Position numbers and translations under genes: made by a program
NCBI GenBank assembly: GCA_030526195.1
Contig: JAUNDG010000015.1
Coordinates: forward strand, 1 to 63,609
Direction of reading: 5' to 3'
DNA: 63,609 bases
DNA from: Lachnospiraceae bacterium
Lineage (GTDB): Bacteria > Bacillota > Clostridia > Lachnospirales > Lachnospiraceae
The notes under the pieces: generated by a model
What the model was told of the DNA's origin: nothing
The model's input: the letters and a program-made list of their open reading frames with translations, nothing else
Database searches by the model: none
Shown here: positions 34,249 to 43,845 of the stretch, piece after piece
Layout of the letters: each line of letters starts with the position of its first letter
Numbering within the stretch: the first letter of the stretch is position 1

Positions 34249-34349
34249 TATTTCTTGTTAAAGTTCTTGTTTATTCAACAAGCACCTGTTCAACTTGTGT
34301 AGAACAGTCATAGTGACTGTTTACAGATACAAAAAAGGAGAAGAAAGTT

Positions 34350-35369
34350 ATGAAAAAGAAAGTACTTGCTACAATCCTGGCAACAGCCATGACTCTGTCT
34401 ATGGTTGGTTGCGGCGCTAAGGCTGCCGATGAAGCTCCGGCTGAATCAGCTGCTACTGAAGAAGCTGCCGCTGAAGAAGAAGCTGTTGAAGAAGTTGCTG
34501 CTGCCGCAGACGGTAAGATCGCTGTTATCCTTAAAACTCAGGCTACTGACTTCTGGGTAAAGATGGGCGACGGTGTCAAAGAATACTGCGACGCTAACGG
34601 CATTGAAATGGACTTCTATGCTGCCACAGCTGATACAGATTACGAAGGCCAGCTGGCTATTCTTGAACAGTGCGTTAACTCCGGTGAATATGCCGGTATC
34701 GCCATCGCTCCGTGCTCAGGCGTTAACATGATCCAGGGTGTCAAGGCTGCTAATGACGCCGGTATCACAATCGTTAACATTGACGAACAGTTCGACGAAG
34801 CTGAAATGACAGCTCAGGGTGCCACATGTGTGGCTTACATCTCTTCTGATAACGAATCCATCGGTTACATGGGTGCTGAATACCTTTGCACTCTGATCGA
34901 TGAAGGTTCAGAAGTTGGTGTTGTTGAAGGTATTGCCGGTAACGCTTCTTCTGAAGCTCGTGCCGCTGGTGCTAAGGCTGCCTTCACAGAAAAAGGCATG
35001 AACATCGTAGCTGACAAAGCTTGCGATTGGGATATGCAGACTGCCCTTGATGCTGTTGCTGCTTGGCTGACACAGTATCCGAACCTGAAGGCTATCTACT
35101 GCTGCAACGACGGCATGGCTGCTGGTGTTCGCCAGGCTGTTGCTAACGCCGGCAAGACTGGTGAAGTCCTTGTTTGCGGTACTGACGGTGATGCTGATGC
35201 CATCGAAGCTGTTGAAGCTGGCAATATGACTGCTACAGTTGCTCAGGATCCGGCTGGTATCGGTGTTAAATCCGTTGAAATCCTGATGGATGCTCTGGCT
35301 AACCCGGACAGCTACACACCGTCCGCAGCTCCGGAAAAAACTCCGGTTGATGCTATCCTGGTAAAATAA
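34350..35369 (+). CDS. alsB: Sugar-binding lipoprotein of the als transporter
   Basis: The 339-residue protein has a lipoprotein signal (MKKKVLATILATAMTLSMVGC, lipobox SMVGC), an acidic Ala/Glu linker (about 25-55), then a type 1 periplasmic-binding fold with FWVKMGDGVKEY, IAIAPCSGV and AVAAWLTQYPNLKAIYCCND. It captures the sugar outside the membrane for AlsA/AlsC. AAGGAGAAG lies at good spacing. It is the only CUT2 binding protein in the window, so it could also serve the ATPase/permease pair at 9170-11664. Confidence 0.92.
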   Translation: MKKKVLATILATAMTLSMVGCGAKAADEAPAESAATEEAAAEEEAVEEVAAAADGKIAVILKTQATDFWVKMGDGVKEYCDANGIEMDFYAATADTDYEGQLAILEQCVNSGEYAGIAIAPCSGVNMIQGVKAANDAGITIVNIDEQFDEAEMTAQGATCVAYISSDNESIGYMGAEYLCTLIDEGSEVGVVEGIAGNASSEARAAGAKAAFTEKGMNIVADKACDWDMQTALDAVAAWLTQYPNLKAIYCCNDGMAAGVRQAVANAGKTGEVLVCGTDGDADAIEAVEAGNMTATVAQDPAGIGVKSVEILMDALANPDSYTPSAAPEKTPVDAILVK

Positions 35370-35401
35370 TTGACCTGAAAGCTCAATCATCTTAAATGAT
35401 G

Positions 35402-35448
35402 AAGAGCCAGTGAAAAATGATTCATTTTTCACTGGCTCTTTTTTTTGT
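35402..35448 (+). terminator. Strong terminator of the als operon
   Basis: AAGAGCCAGTGAAAAATGA pairs with TTCATTTTTCACTGGCTCTT and is followed by eight T residues. The inner part is a variant of the AAATG/CATTT palindrome. Confidence 0.92.
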
Positions 35449-35471
35449 CCCACAAACATCATGATATTCGA

Positions 35472-36299
35472 TTAATACGATTGATAACTCATCAATCGAT
35501 ACACATCCTCCCGTCTGGCGGACAGAATCGGCAGCTGCACCCGGATACGCTCGCACTCTGTAATGTCAATGTCCGTGATCTTGCCGCCGGCGCGCTCATC
35601 CATTTCACTGACAACATCCCCCCAGGGCGAGGTGATGATGCTGTGCCCGTAGGCCACGTAGCCGGCCTTTTCATTCCGGGCGGTACAGGTCCCCACCATA
35701 AAGCATTGATTGTCCAGCGCCCGGGAGCGGAAGTTCAGCGTCCAATGGGCCGGACCGGTGGTCATGTTAAAGGCCGCCGGCACCAGAATGACCCGCGCCC
35801 CCTGCTGCACCATGAGCCGGGCCAGTTCCACAAAGCGAATATCAAAGCAGATCATGAGACCCATTTTGCCAAAGGCTGTGTCAAAAACCGTCACCTCATC
35901 CCCTGCGGACAGGGAATCAGATTCCTTAAAATGCTGCCCGCCTTCAATGGCGATGTCGAAAAGATGCATCTTCCGGTGGTGTGCCACCTCACGCCCGTCA
36001 GGATCAAACATATAGGCGGTGTTGTAAATCCGCCCTGCCGCATCCCGTTCCGGGATGGATCCGGCCTGCAGCCAGATGCCGTGCTTACGGGCAAGGTCGC
36101 TCAAATACTGCCAGGAGGGGCCGCCCTGCTCTTCGGCATAGGCTGCGAACAGCTGCGTGTCGTAGGGGCAGGTGAACATCTCTCCCACCGTCACCAGGTC
36201 AGGTTTCTGCCCCCGGAAAGATTCAAGCTGAGCCGCCAGGCATGCCAGGTTGGCCTTTTTATCGGTGCTTACCGGTGTCTGAAGTTGTAAGATTCTCAT
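35472..36299 (-). CDS. Carbon-nitrogen hydrolase (nitrilase superfamily, omega-amidase-like)
   Basis: The 275-residue protein carries the catalytic triad of the superfamily: Glu in VTVGEMFTCPYD, Lys in HHRKMHLFDI and Cys in LMICFDIRF. The HLFDI and FDIRFVELARLM contexts resemble omega-amidase (Nit2), which hydrolyses alpha-ketoglutaramate or ketosuccinamate. It is cytosolic with no signal peptide. It is a single gene convergent with the als operon. Confidence 0.85.
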   Translation of the reverse strand: MRILQLQTPVSTDKKANLACLAAQLESFRGQKPDLVTVGEMFTCPYDTQLFAAYAEEQGGPSWQYLSDLARKHGIWLQAGSIPERDAAGRIYNTAYMFDPDGREVAHHRKMHLFDIAIEGGQHFKESDSLSAGDEVTVFDTAFGKMGLMICFDIRFVELARLMVQQGARVILVPAAFNMTTGPAHWTLNFRSRALDNQCFMVGTCTARNEKAGYVAYGHSIITSPWGDVVSEMDERAGGKITDIDITECERIRVQLPILSARREDVYRLMSYQSY

Positions 36300-36406
36300 C
36301 GTTATGTCCTCTTCTTGCGCGCAAAGCCATTTTCACCGTTATTGTTTGGACATGTCTCTCGACTCAACCGATTGGCTGCTCCTGTTCAACGTTGATGGCG
36401 CATACT

Positions 36407-37405
36407 TTACTTATCTGTCGCATCAGATTCACCCGGCGTCTCCGCGAAGGTTCTCTCCGAAATAACATACCGCGGCCGCTGTTTCGTCTCCATGTAAATC
36501 TTTCCGATGTATTCGCCCATCACACCGAGGCAAATGAGCTGCACGCCGGACACAAAACAAATGATGCAGGTCATGCTGGCCCAGCCGCTGATGGTTCTGC
36601 CAAGGATGGCCATCACGATGGCCCAAATGACCCCCAGGAAGCTGATGGCGGCGATGCCAAGCCCCAGGCCCGTGATCATACGCAGCGGCTTGATGGTCAG
36701 ACTCGTGATGCCGTCAAAAGCGAAATTGAGCATTTTCGACAGCGGATAACGGGACTCCCCGGCCAGCCGCTCGTGCCGGTCATAATACACATTGGCACTG
36801 GAAAAGCCCACCAGCGGCACCAGGCCCCGCAGGAACACGTTGACCTCCTTATAGCCGGCCAGCGCCTCCAGCACCCGGGCAGAGATCAGGCGGTAATCCG
36901 CATGATTAAAGACCACATCTGCGCCCATTTTCCGGATCAGCTTGTAGAAAGCCTCCGCTGTCCATTTTTTAAAAAATGAGTCTTTGTCCCGGCTTTTCCG
37001 CACACCGTAGACCACGTCGGCGCCGTTGTGGTAAGCATCCACCATTTCCTCCATAACACTGATGTCGTCCTGACCGTCGCAATCGGCGGTGATGGTGATG
37101 TCAGCATACCCTTTTTCCTCCATGAGACCGGCCAGAAGGGCGTTCTGATGCCCCCGGTTCCGACTCTGCGCAATACCAAGGAAATGGGCTTCCTGGGCAG
37201 CCAGGACCTTGATAATGGCCCAGGTATCATCACGGCTCCCGTCATTAACAAACAGAATCCGACTCTCGTCTGATATTTTTCCCTTATCGATCATCCCCTG
37301 CAGCGCTTCCAAAAACATCGGGGCTGTCAGCGGCAACACCTTTTCTTCGTTATAGCAGGGAATGATGACCACAAGTTTTGTCTGATTCATATTCGGTATT
37401 TCCAT
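36407..37405 (-). CDS. Membrane-anchored GT2 glycosyltransferase (GtrB/DPM1-like)
   Basis: The 332-residue protein has an N-terminal GT-A domain (VVIIPCYNEEKVLPL, FVNDGSRDDTW, ADCDGQDD as the DXD region) and two C-terminal helices (GLGLGIAAISFLGVIWAIVM and MTCIICFVSGVQLICLGVMG). Such enzymes move a sugar from a nucleotide donor to undecaprenyl phosphate. The start is either this ATG or the one six codons in; ribosome sites are weak for both. A perfect 16-bp palindrome at 36963-36978 is in frame (FFKKW). Confidence 0.85.
   Translation of the reverse strand: MEIPNMNQTKLVVIIPCYNEEKVLPLTAPMFLEALQGMIDKGKISDESRILFVNDGSRDDTWAIIKVLAAQEAHFLGIAQSRNRGHQNALLAGLMEEKGYADITITADCDGQDDISVMEEMVDAYHNGADVVYGVRKSRDKDSFFKKWTAEAFYKLIRKMGADVVFNHADYRLISARVLEALAGYKEVNVFLRGLVPLVGFSSANVYYDRHERLAGESRYPLSKMLNFAFDGITSLTIKPLRMITGLGLGIAAISFLGVIWAIVMAILGRTISGWASMTCIICFVSGVQLICLGVMGEYIGKIYMETKQRPRYVISERTFAETPGESDATDK
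36963..36978. repeat. Perfect palindrome CATTTTTTAAAAAATG in the glycosyltransferase gene
   Basis: It has eight-base symmetric arms and encodes DSFFKKW. It belongs to the dispersed CATTT/AAATG family. Confidence 0.55.
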
Positions 37406-37732
37406 TCTTTTCTGTCAGGCATGCTCAAGCGCAGCCTATGTGTTTCTCCACATAACCTCTGCATCGACGAACGCCGTGCAAATACCGATTTTCGCTTCCT
37501 CAAATGCTGACAGATCATCCTTTTCTAATTATGGTATGTCATAACAAGGCAATTGTAAAGAATGTGTACAGCCTATCGGCATAAAACAACGTCGAAGCCA
37601 ACTATAACAGATAATCCAAATTCAGACATAATAAGATGCCCCTCAAGCAGCTCAATTCAGCAACCCGAGGGGCAATTTTTTATTTTTGTATTATCTATTG
37701 TCTTGCACGCATCGCCTGTAAAGCGGCCGCTG
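37406..37732. other. Intergenic region between glycosyltransferase and surface protein genes
   Basis: It is 327 bp with no gene. It contains the surface protein terminator at 37637-37674 and an AT-rich stretch near 37530-37620 that may hold the glycosyltransferase promoter; I see no convincing -35/-10 pair. Confidence 0.5.
37637..37674 (-). terminator. Terminator near the surface protein gene
   Basis: TGCCCCTC and GAGGGGCA pair across a 22-base loop. The plus side is followed by ATTTTTTATTTTT, the minus side by TCTTATTATG, so it can act in either direction. Confidence 0.6.
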
Positions 37733-39337
37733 TCAATGCTGCTTTTTCCGGGCAGCCAGCACGAGAATAGCGCCACTGACACCAAGCATGATGAGCAACA
37801 GCCAGATTGAAGTGTTATCCCCGGTCAGCGGCATCCCCTGCGCGGGAGATGTCTGTGTTCCGGACGGCTGCGGGTTTACACCGGTATTGTTCGGCTGCGG
37901 TGTGTCATTTTCGGGCGGCACAATCGGTGTATTGCCATGATACACATTTTCAAAGGTGGCTGACTGCAGTGACCGACTGTAGATCTTTTTATCGATAGCC
38001 TCCGCATCATCCGAATGGAAAATGAAATAGGGGACGGTCGCCCATACCATATCACCGGGTTTTGTATCAAATGTCCCCTGATCATCGAGTATGAAATAGG
38101 ACGCATCTGAATAGGTCCATCGGCTGTCAGTGCCCGGCACCTGTTTCACCACAACACCGTTTTTCACCAGAGTTCTCAAAACGCGTGAGGGCCCCGAGAA
38201 AACCATTTTTCCTTTGTAAATGCCGTCGCCGTTTGTCGTAAATGACGCTGTGAAAGTCAGATCGTCCCAGTAGGAAGCCGGACGTGTTTCGCTGACGGGA
38301 TATTCCGGTTTCAATGTGAAAATGGTTTCGCCGGGCATCTCTGATCCGTCATGCTTCACCACGATCGTCACAGGAATGGATTTCGTGACGATATTATTGC
38401 CGTAAGTTTCTGCCTTCCAGTGAGCGTAGAATGTCACATTTCCTTTCACGGTATCTGACCCGAAATTAACGGGTTCACCGGCCACAGGATCTGTATACCA
38501 GCCGTCAAAGGTATACTCATAATAGTCATCCCTATAGGAGCCCGGTTTTGTCGGTACCAGAATGGCGTCACCGTAAGATACCTGCTGTGAAGTCTGTGCG
38601 CCATTCGGTTTATTGAGATTATACGTAATTGTAAACTGTTTGGCTTCAGCCTTCCAATGAGCATAGTAGCTGACATTTTCTGTGACGGTGAGCGAGGGTC
38701 CGAAGGTCACTCTTTCTCCGCCTTCAGCTGCTGTATACCAACCGTCAAAGGTGTATGTATACCCCTCGTCTTCCGCCTTGGTCGGATCTGCCGGCGGTGT
38801 GATCTCAGTCCCATACACAGCATTGGTGCCCGTAGCCCCTGTGCTATCCACAGTTCCGCCATTTCCGTCCCAACTGATATCGAAGCGGCAGGCCACCTCG
38901 TAGGGGGTTTCTGTCATTTCAATCCGATTTCCGGTGCTATCAACGTAAACGGACAGCTCATAGGTTGTGCGGGTGGCATCTTTGACGCCTTTCCCCTGAG
39001 GTAAATGGTCCTGCACATCTGTCACGGTTACCGTATAGCGCCAGGCCGGCAATTGACCGGGTTCCAACTCGGCAGGGATGTTCTCTTCCGTAATGGCTGT
39101 CGGTGTCTGACCTACCGAATAGGTGAAGTCTTTCAGCGGCAGATTAAACTCTGCCACGTGGGTTGTGTCATCATCGGATATTTCGGAGACACACACCATG
39201 TGCACCTCCAGATCATCTTCAAGCGCGGTCTTCCAGGCCGGAGCCTGCGGATCGTTGTCATCGGCATAAACAACACCTGCCATGAGACTTATCAACATGA
39301 CTATACTCAACAGGAAACAACTGAGCCGTTTTTTCAT
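37733..39337 (-). CDS. Sortase-anchored surface protein with InlB-type repeats
   Basis: The 534-residue protein starts with a signal peptide (MKKRLSCFLLSIVMLISLMA, cleaved near VYADD) and ends in a sorting signal: MPLTGD, hydrophobic helix, RKKQH. Two InlB/Flg_new B-repeats lie at about 150-290 (YTFDGWYT and YYAHWKAE each seen twice), followed by a pilin-like (FctA-type) region and a proline-rich stalk. It should be covalently attached to the wall by sortase and could be an adhesin or pilus subunit. No sortase gene adjoins. Confidence 0.82.
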   Translation of the reverse strand: MKKRLSCFLLSIVMLISLMAGVVYADDNDPQAPAWKTALEDDLEVHMVCVSEISDDDTTHVAEFNLPLKDFTYSVGQTPTAITEENIPAELEPGQLPAWRYTVTVTDVQDHLPQGKGVKDATRTTYELSVYVDSTGNRIEMTETPYEVACRFDISWDGNGGTVDSTGATGTNAVYGTEITPPADPTKAEDEGYTYTFDGWYTAAEGGERVTFGPSLTVTENVSYYAHWKAEAKQFTITYNLNKPNGAQTSQQVSYGDAILVPTKPGSYRDDYYEYTFDGWYTDPVAGEPVNFGSDTVKGNVTFYAHWKAETYGNNIVTKSIPVTIVVKHDGSEMPGETIFTLKPEYPVSETRPASYWDDLTFTASFTTNGDGIYKGKMVFSGPSRVLRTLVKNGVVVKQVPGTDSRWTYSDASYFILDDQGTFDTKPGDMVWATVPYFIFHSDDAEAIDKKIYSRSLQSATFENVYHGNTPIVPPENDTPQPNNTGVNPQPSGTQTSPAQGMPLTGDNTSIWLLLIMLGVSGAILVLAARKKQH

Positions 39338-39759
39338 AAAGTATTCTCCTTTCTTTCACAGAATGCGTCTCGCGCCGTGTGTTCGCGGATGCGCCGGGCG
39401 GGTAACCGCCTTCTTCTGAATCTATGGCCTTGCCCCATCCTGCCCGACGCTTCATTGGCCGGCAGGGCGGATTCGTCTTCTATGGTCATCGTAACATCAA
39501 TTCTTTCATTTGCCAACCATTTGATTCATTTTTTTGTAATATTTACGTTATACAAAATAAATCTTCACATAATCTCTCGAACTCAATGGAACATCAAGGC
39601 TTGATCCGGCTCATCGGGATACACAAAGTGCCCGCAGGTTGTCACCAAGCCAACCCGCGAGCACTTTCATCGAATCCTTTTGAGAAAAGAATACCCCCGC
39701 CTCAGGCTCTTGCCTTTGAAGCGGGGGAATACTTTTTGTCATTTCGTTATCATCACACC
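39338..39759. other. Intergenic region upstream of the surface protein gene
   Basis: It is 422 bp with no supported gene. It carries an AT-rich promoter-like block (TTATACAAAATAAATC near 39548), an inverted repeat AAAGTGC...GCACTTT (39626-39667) flanked by GGCTCATCGGGATA, which recurs at 48430, and the kinase terminator at 39686-39736. Confidence 0.55.
39686..39736 (-). terminator. Terminator of the hybrid kinase gene
   Basis: AAAGAATACCCCCGC pairs with GCGGGGGAATACTTTTT. The core is similar to the hairpin at 54056-54091 (CCCCCGC ... CTTTGAAGCGGGGGAAT). Confidence 0.75.
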
Positions 39760-42700
39760 TCACCGTGCAAACCGCTGCACCGCAGCTTTCAGCTTGCTCT
39801 GTTCGATGGGCTTGGAGATATGGGCGTTCATGCCGCTGGCCAGTGAGGACTTGATGTCCTCGTCAAAGGCGTTGGCACTGACCGCGATCATGGGGATGCT
39901 GTCGCTGTCGGGATGACCGCAGGTACGGATCATATGGGCCGCTTCAAGGCCGCCCATGACAGGCATCATCACGTCCATGAAAATCATCTTGAAGGCACCC
40001 GGCGCTGAAGCCTTGAAAATGTCCAGGGCTTCCTGACCGTTAAAGGCACTGGTGACCACACAGCCCATCTGTTCCAGGAAGGCACAGATGATCTCCATGT
40101 TGAGCTCATTGTCTTCAGCCACCAGGACCGGTACACCATTCAGGTCAATGTCTGCCTGAACCTCTTCCTTCTGTTCCCGAACTTCAGCCACCGGCAGATC
40201 CAGTGTGAAATAGAAGGTGCTGCCCTTGCCAAGCTCGCTGTCCAGCAGGATCTCGCTGTCCATCATATGGATCAGACGGTTACAGATAGCAAGCCCCAGA
40301 CCGCTGCCCTGGCGTTTGGCAGAGGCATTGTCCAGCTGTTCGAAGACGCCAAAGACACGCTGACGATCTTTCTCGCTGATGCCGGTCCCCTGATCCTTAA
40401 CGGCAAAGTAAAGTCGGGAGATTTGCCTGTCAGCCGCATCATTGTGGCCGGAAGCCTTACCGGCCGCCTCAGCCATAGCCTCAAAGGGTGTTTCCTTCAC
40501 GATCAATGTCGTCTCGGCACCGCTCTTCGAGTACTTCACCGCATTACCGATGAGGTTGATGAGCACCTGACTGATGCGCAGAGCATCGCCGTGGAACCAG
40601 CTGTGGGTCAGCTGAATATCTGTCTTAAAGGTCTGGCCCTTGTCAGCAAACTCGCCGTCCAGCACCGGATGCAGGCCATCCAGCAGCTTGGTCAGATCAA
40701 AGTCGGCCTTTGTCAGGGACATCTTGCCGCTTTCGATCTTGGACATATCGAGAATATCATTTAACAACCCCAGCAGATAATCGGAGCTGCTGCGCACCTT
40801 CTTCAGACAGTCAAGGCGCACCTCTTCGGACTGTCCCTCCTGAAGAGCGATCTCCGTCATACCGATGATACCGTTCATCGGGGTCCGGATTTCATGGGAC
40901 ATACGGGCCAGGAAGTCTGACTTCGCCTGGGCGGACTGATCATGATGCTCCAGATTGACGCGGTTCTGGATGATGGTGCCGATCTCCCAGAGAAGATCGT
41001 AGCTGTCCTTCACCTTCAGCACCTCGGGATCCACCCCCACAAAGAAAATGCTGCCGGAGTAGCTGCCGTTATCGGCCATGGGGAACACAATGCCCCTTGC
41101 CGGCCGGATATTCTTCTGGAAAACAGCCGCTGTATCCGTCTGCTCCTCCATGGAGCGAAGATCATGGAGCGCCGCCGCTTCATTCATGCTGCGGTACTCT
41201 TCGTCCGTGTAATAGTAAACCGGATCCACACCCTCGGGTGTCTCCGTAAACTGCCAGCAATATTCCACCATCCCGGCCAGGTACTCGCCGCGGAAGGAGG
41301 TCACCAGCAGATCCTCAAGGCCAAACCGCTTCTGCAGACGGCGCGCCGTCAGATCCAGGGCCGCCGTCACCGATGCCCGGCGATCCAGAAGATTCAGAAT
41401 CAGGGAGGCCAGTCCCATCCGATTGATGTAGTCCTGAGACATCACCTCATGGAAGGGCTCAATAGCTTCTGTTCGGAAATGGGTTTCTTCCCACATCACC
41501 ACAGTGATGTCCCGCCGGCGGGCTTCTCTCAGGGCAGCCTGTACCCGGGCGATCAGTTCATGAGTCGGCTCTGTTGTGGCCTCTGTCATACCGGCACAGA
41601 ACCGCAGTTCCAGCGCGCTCCGCCGGACGATCGCACCGAAGGCCTCCTGAAGTTTGCTGATCATCCGATGGCTATCATCGGCAGCCGTCCCCGGCAACCA
41701 CAGCAGAAATTCATCGGAACCGGCGCGGATCAGCACCATTTCCTCCGTGCACACCTGCCGGCAAAGATCAGCGGTGACCTCGGCAAACTCATTTAAGACG
41801 ACATCACCGAAGGTCAGACCGTAATTCTGAACCGTACGGGAGAATTCACAGATATCCAGCAGCACCAGGACACCGCCGGCCTGCTGACGCCGGGAAATGG
41901 CCAGAGCCTTTTCGCCGGGTTTCAAACGGTAGAATTCCGTCACAGGGTCCATCTTCAGGCGGTTTTCCCGCTCCATTTCCAGAAGCTTGATGCTGTTGAT
42001 ATCCCGGGTATATCCCACCACCATGATGTGGCCGGTGGCCTCGTCAGTGGAGGTCTTGCCGGTCACCTCGATCCAGTAGCTTTCCCGGTCAGGCAGCAAC
42101 AGCCTGATCTGACCGTGAACCTCGCTCTCCTGACCCGCCAGCATATTTTCAAGGAAGGCCATATCCCGGGGCGATACCACCGGCTTCACGATCTTGTCAC
42201 AAAACTCATTCACGTCCCAGACACCGTCAAAGCGATGGCTGTTGACGATTTCCATGGTGTTATTTTCCTGACGGAAAGTAAAGAACATATCCTGGGAGCT
42301 TTCCAGTGCGATACGGTAACGCTCCTTATCCTCGTGCAACTGCTTCTCCGTCAGAATCTCATTTTCGGTCAGATTCTTGACGACGTGATGCAACTCATCG
42401 ATTTCCTGAATATTGGACGGTTGGAAAGCTCTCAGGCCCTTGATTCCGCCGCGCACACTGTCCATCAGTCGGTAAACCGGTCGGGACACGTAACGCACCA
42501 CCACAAACATGATGACCATACCCAATGCCGCACAAAGCACGATCGTGGTCAGGATACTGCGATACAGATGATTGCCCAGGCCGAAAATGGAATCCTCTGT
42601 CACAAAACCGCACAGTGTCCAGTTTGTATTTTCGTAGGGCACCTTGCCGCCGTACAGATTGAAATCCGACATAACGGCATAAATCTGCTGTTCCCCTACC

Positions 42701-43686
42701 ATGGCATCGCGGACCCTGGCAAGCTCACGATGCGGTGTTTCTTCTAATATAAATTCATCCTGTTCCCGACGAATGGTATCGAACAAAAGACCTTTGCCGG
42801 AAATAGCCCGGTATACGCCGTCGCCTTCTTTGATGGAAATGGCGTACCCGGCGTTCTGGTTGCGGTCCAGATCATTGACCGGCAGGAAACCGGTGCTCAG
42901 ATAGGCTGTGGCGATTTCAGTCCCCAGCACACCGTAAACCTGTCCGTTGAGACACAGCGGAATGGAGTAGGTGATCATGCGATGATTGTCCATGGTGTTG
43001 TCTTCCAGAACGAAGGGCATCGCCCAATAGCCTAAATCCATCATATCCGCATCGGTGTTGGCCTGCGCCGCCAGATACGGCGTATAGAAAAAGTCATCCG
43101 CCTCCCGGGCTCCGCTGCCCGCAAAGGCAAAGGATGACGCCCAGGCCCGGTCAAGAGCAATGCCGTATTCGCGGGCCAGAGCATTATCGCCCTTCTCAAA
43201 CAGAAGGTCGGAATTGGTTTCTGTCTTGGTTACAGGATCCGAATCACGCAGGAAAAAGCCTTCGTAATTGTGCGGCAATGACGGATCGGCCGCATTACCG
43301 ATGATGAGGAACACACCGCAGGAATCATCATCCCGCAGATATCCCAGCATCTCATCGAAGACCCGCCGTGCATAGACGCGCTGCAACGCCTCATTTTCTA
43401 AAAAATGAGTCATGGTGACCTGTTCTTCTTCGAGCAGGGCCGCCAGCACATTGTCCAGATAGGTGCTTTCGTGACGCACACTGCTCCACTGGTCCACCAT
43501 GGCATTCTGCAGGACAACCCGCCGGTTCTCCACCAGGTTGTTGTCGATGTCGACGGCGTTCACCACCATCGTTTCCTTAACCTTGCTGACGAGCAGAACA
43601 GAAAACGGCAGAAGACCCTGCAGGAACACGATCAGTACCAGAGGGATCAGAAGCAAATAGGTCAGTTTTGTCTTACGTTGTTTCAT
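39760..43686 (-). CDS. Hybrid sensor histidine kinase with Cache, PAS, GGDEF-like and receiver domains
   Basis: The protein is 1308 residues from the ATG seven bases after AGGAG. Order: helix (about 8-33), extracellular Cache-like sensor (to about 370), second helix (TTIVLCAALGMVIMFVVV), linker, PAS, GGDEF-like domain (active loop RAGSDEF), another sensory segment, HisKA with phospho-His in MSHEIRTPMNGIIGMTE, HATPase_c (LINLIGNAVKYS, GSGLGLAICNRL), and receiver with phospho-Asp in IFMDVMMPVMGG. The upstream gene is a solute-binding lipoprotein, possibly its ligand partner. Its terminal output partner is not in the window. Confidence 0.88.
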   Translation of the reverse strand: MKQRKTKLTYLLLIPLVLIVFLQGLLPFSVLLVSKVKETMVVNAVDIDNNLVENRRVVLQNAMVDQWSSVRHESTYLDNVLAALLEEEQVTMTHFLENEALQRVYARRVFDEMLGYLRDDDSCGVFLIIGNAADPSLPHNYEGFFLRDSDPVTKTETNSDLLFEKGDNALAREYGIALDRAWASSFAFAGSGAREADDFFYTPYLAAQANTDADMMDLGYWAMPFVLEDNTMDNHRMITYSIPLCLNGQVYGVLGTEIATAYLSTGFLPVNDLDRNQNAGYAISIKEGDGVYRAISGKGLLFDTIRREQDEFILEETPHRELARVRDAMVGEQQIYAVMSDFNLYGGKVPYENTNWTLCGFVTEDSIFGLGNHLYRSILTTIVLCAALGMVIMFVVVRYVSRPVYRLMDSVRGGIKGLRAFQPSNIQEIDELHHVVKNLTENEILTEKQLHEDKERYRIALESSQDMFFTFRQENNTMEIVNSHRFDGVWDVNEFCDKIVKPVVSPRDMAFLENMLAGQESEVHGQIRLLLPDRESYWIEVTGKTSTDEATGHIMVVGYTRDINSIKLLEMERENRLKMDPVTEFYRLKPGEKALAISRRQQAGGVLVLLDICEFSRTVQNYGLTFGDVVLNEFAEVTADLCRQVCTEEMVLIRAGSDEFLLWLPGTAADDSHRMISKLQEAFGAIVRRSALELRFCAGMTEATTEPTHELIARVQAALREARRRDITVVMWEETHFRTEAIEPFHEVMSQDYINRMGLASLILNLLDRRASVTAALDLTARRLQKRFGLEDLLVTSFRGEYLAGMVEYCWQFTETPEGVDPVYYYTDEEYRSMNEAAALHDLRSMEEQTDTAAVFQKNIRPARGIVFPMADNGSYSGSIFFVGVDPEVLKVKDSYDLLWEIGTIIQNRVNLEHHDQSAQAKSDFLARMSHEIRTPMNGIIGMTEIALQEGQSEEVRLDCLKKVRSSSDYLLGLLNDILDMSKIESGKMSLTKADFDLTKLLDGLHPVLDGEFADKGQTFKTDIQLTHSWFHGDALRISQVLINLIGNAVKYSKSGAETTLIVKETPFEAMAEAAGKASGHNDAADRQISRLYFAVKDQGTGISEKDRQRVFGVFEQLDNASAKRQGSGLGLAICNRLIHMMDSEILLDSELGKGSTFYFTLDLPVAEVREQKEEVQADIDLNGVPVLVAEDNELNMEIICAFLEQMGCVVTSAFNGQEALDIFKASAPGAFKMIFMDVMMPVMGGLEAAHMIRTCGHPDSDSIPMIAVSANAFDEDIKSSLASGMNAHISKPIEQSKLKAAVQRFAR
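43391..43408. repeat. Palindrome copy TCATTTTCTAAAAAATGA in the kinase gene
   Basis: Seven-base arms surround CTAA. It is in frame and encodes THFLENEA in the extracellular sensor domain. Confidence 0.6.
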
Positions 43687-43845
43687 CATTTTTCTCCTGT
43701 CGGGGAAGGCGGTCCTAAGCGAACCGCCGGCCTGTTCCGAAGCTGCGGATGTCTCATCCGCTCTGATTGCCGCTTTCAGATGAGGCTGTCCGACGAAAAT
43801 GGGCCGCCAGTCCTCATCCGGCAACTGCGTGGCAATCTGTCTTTA

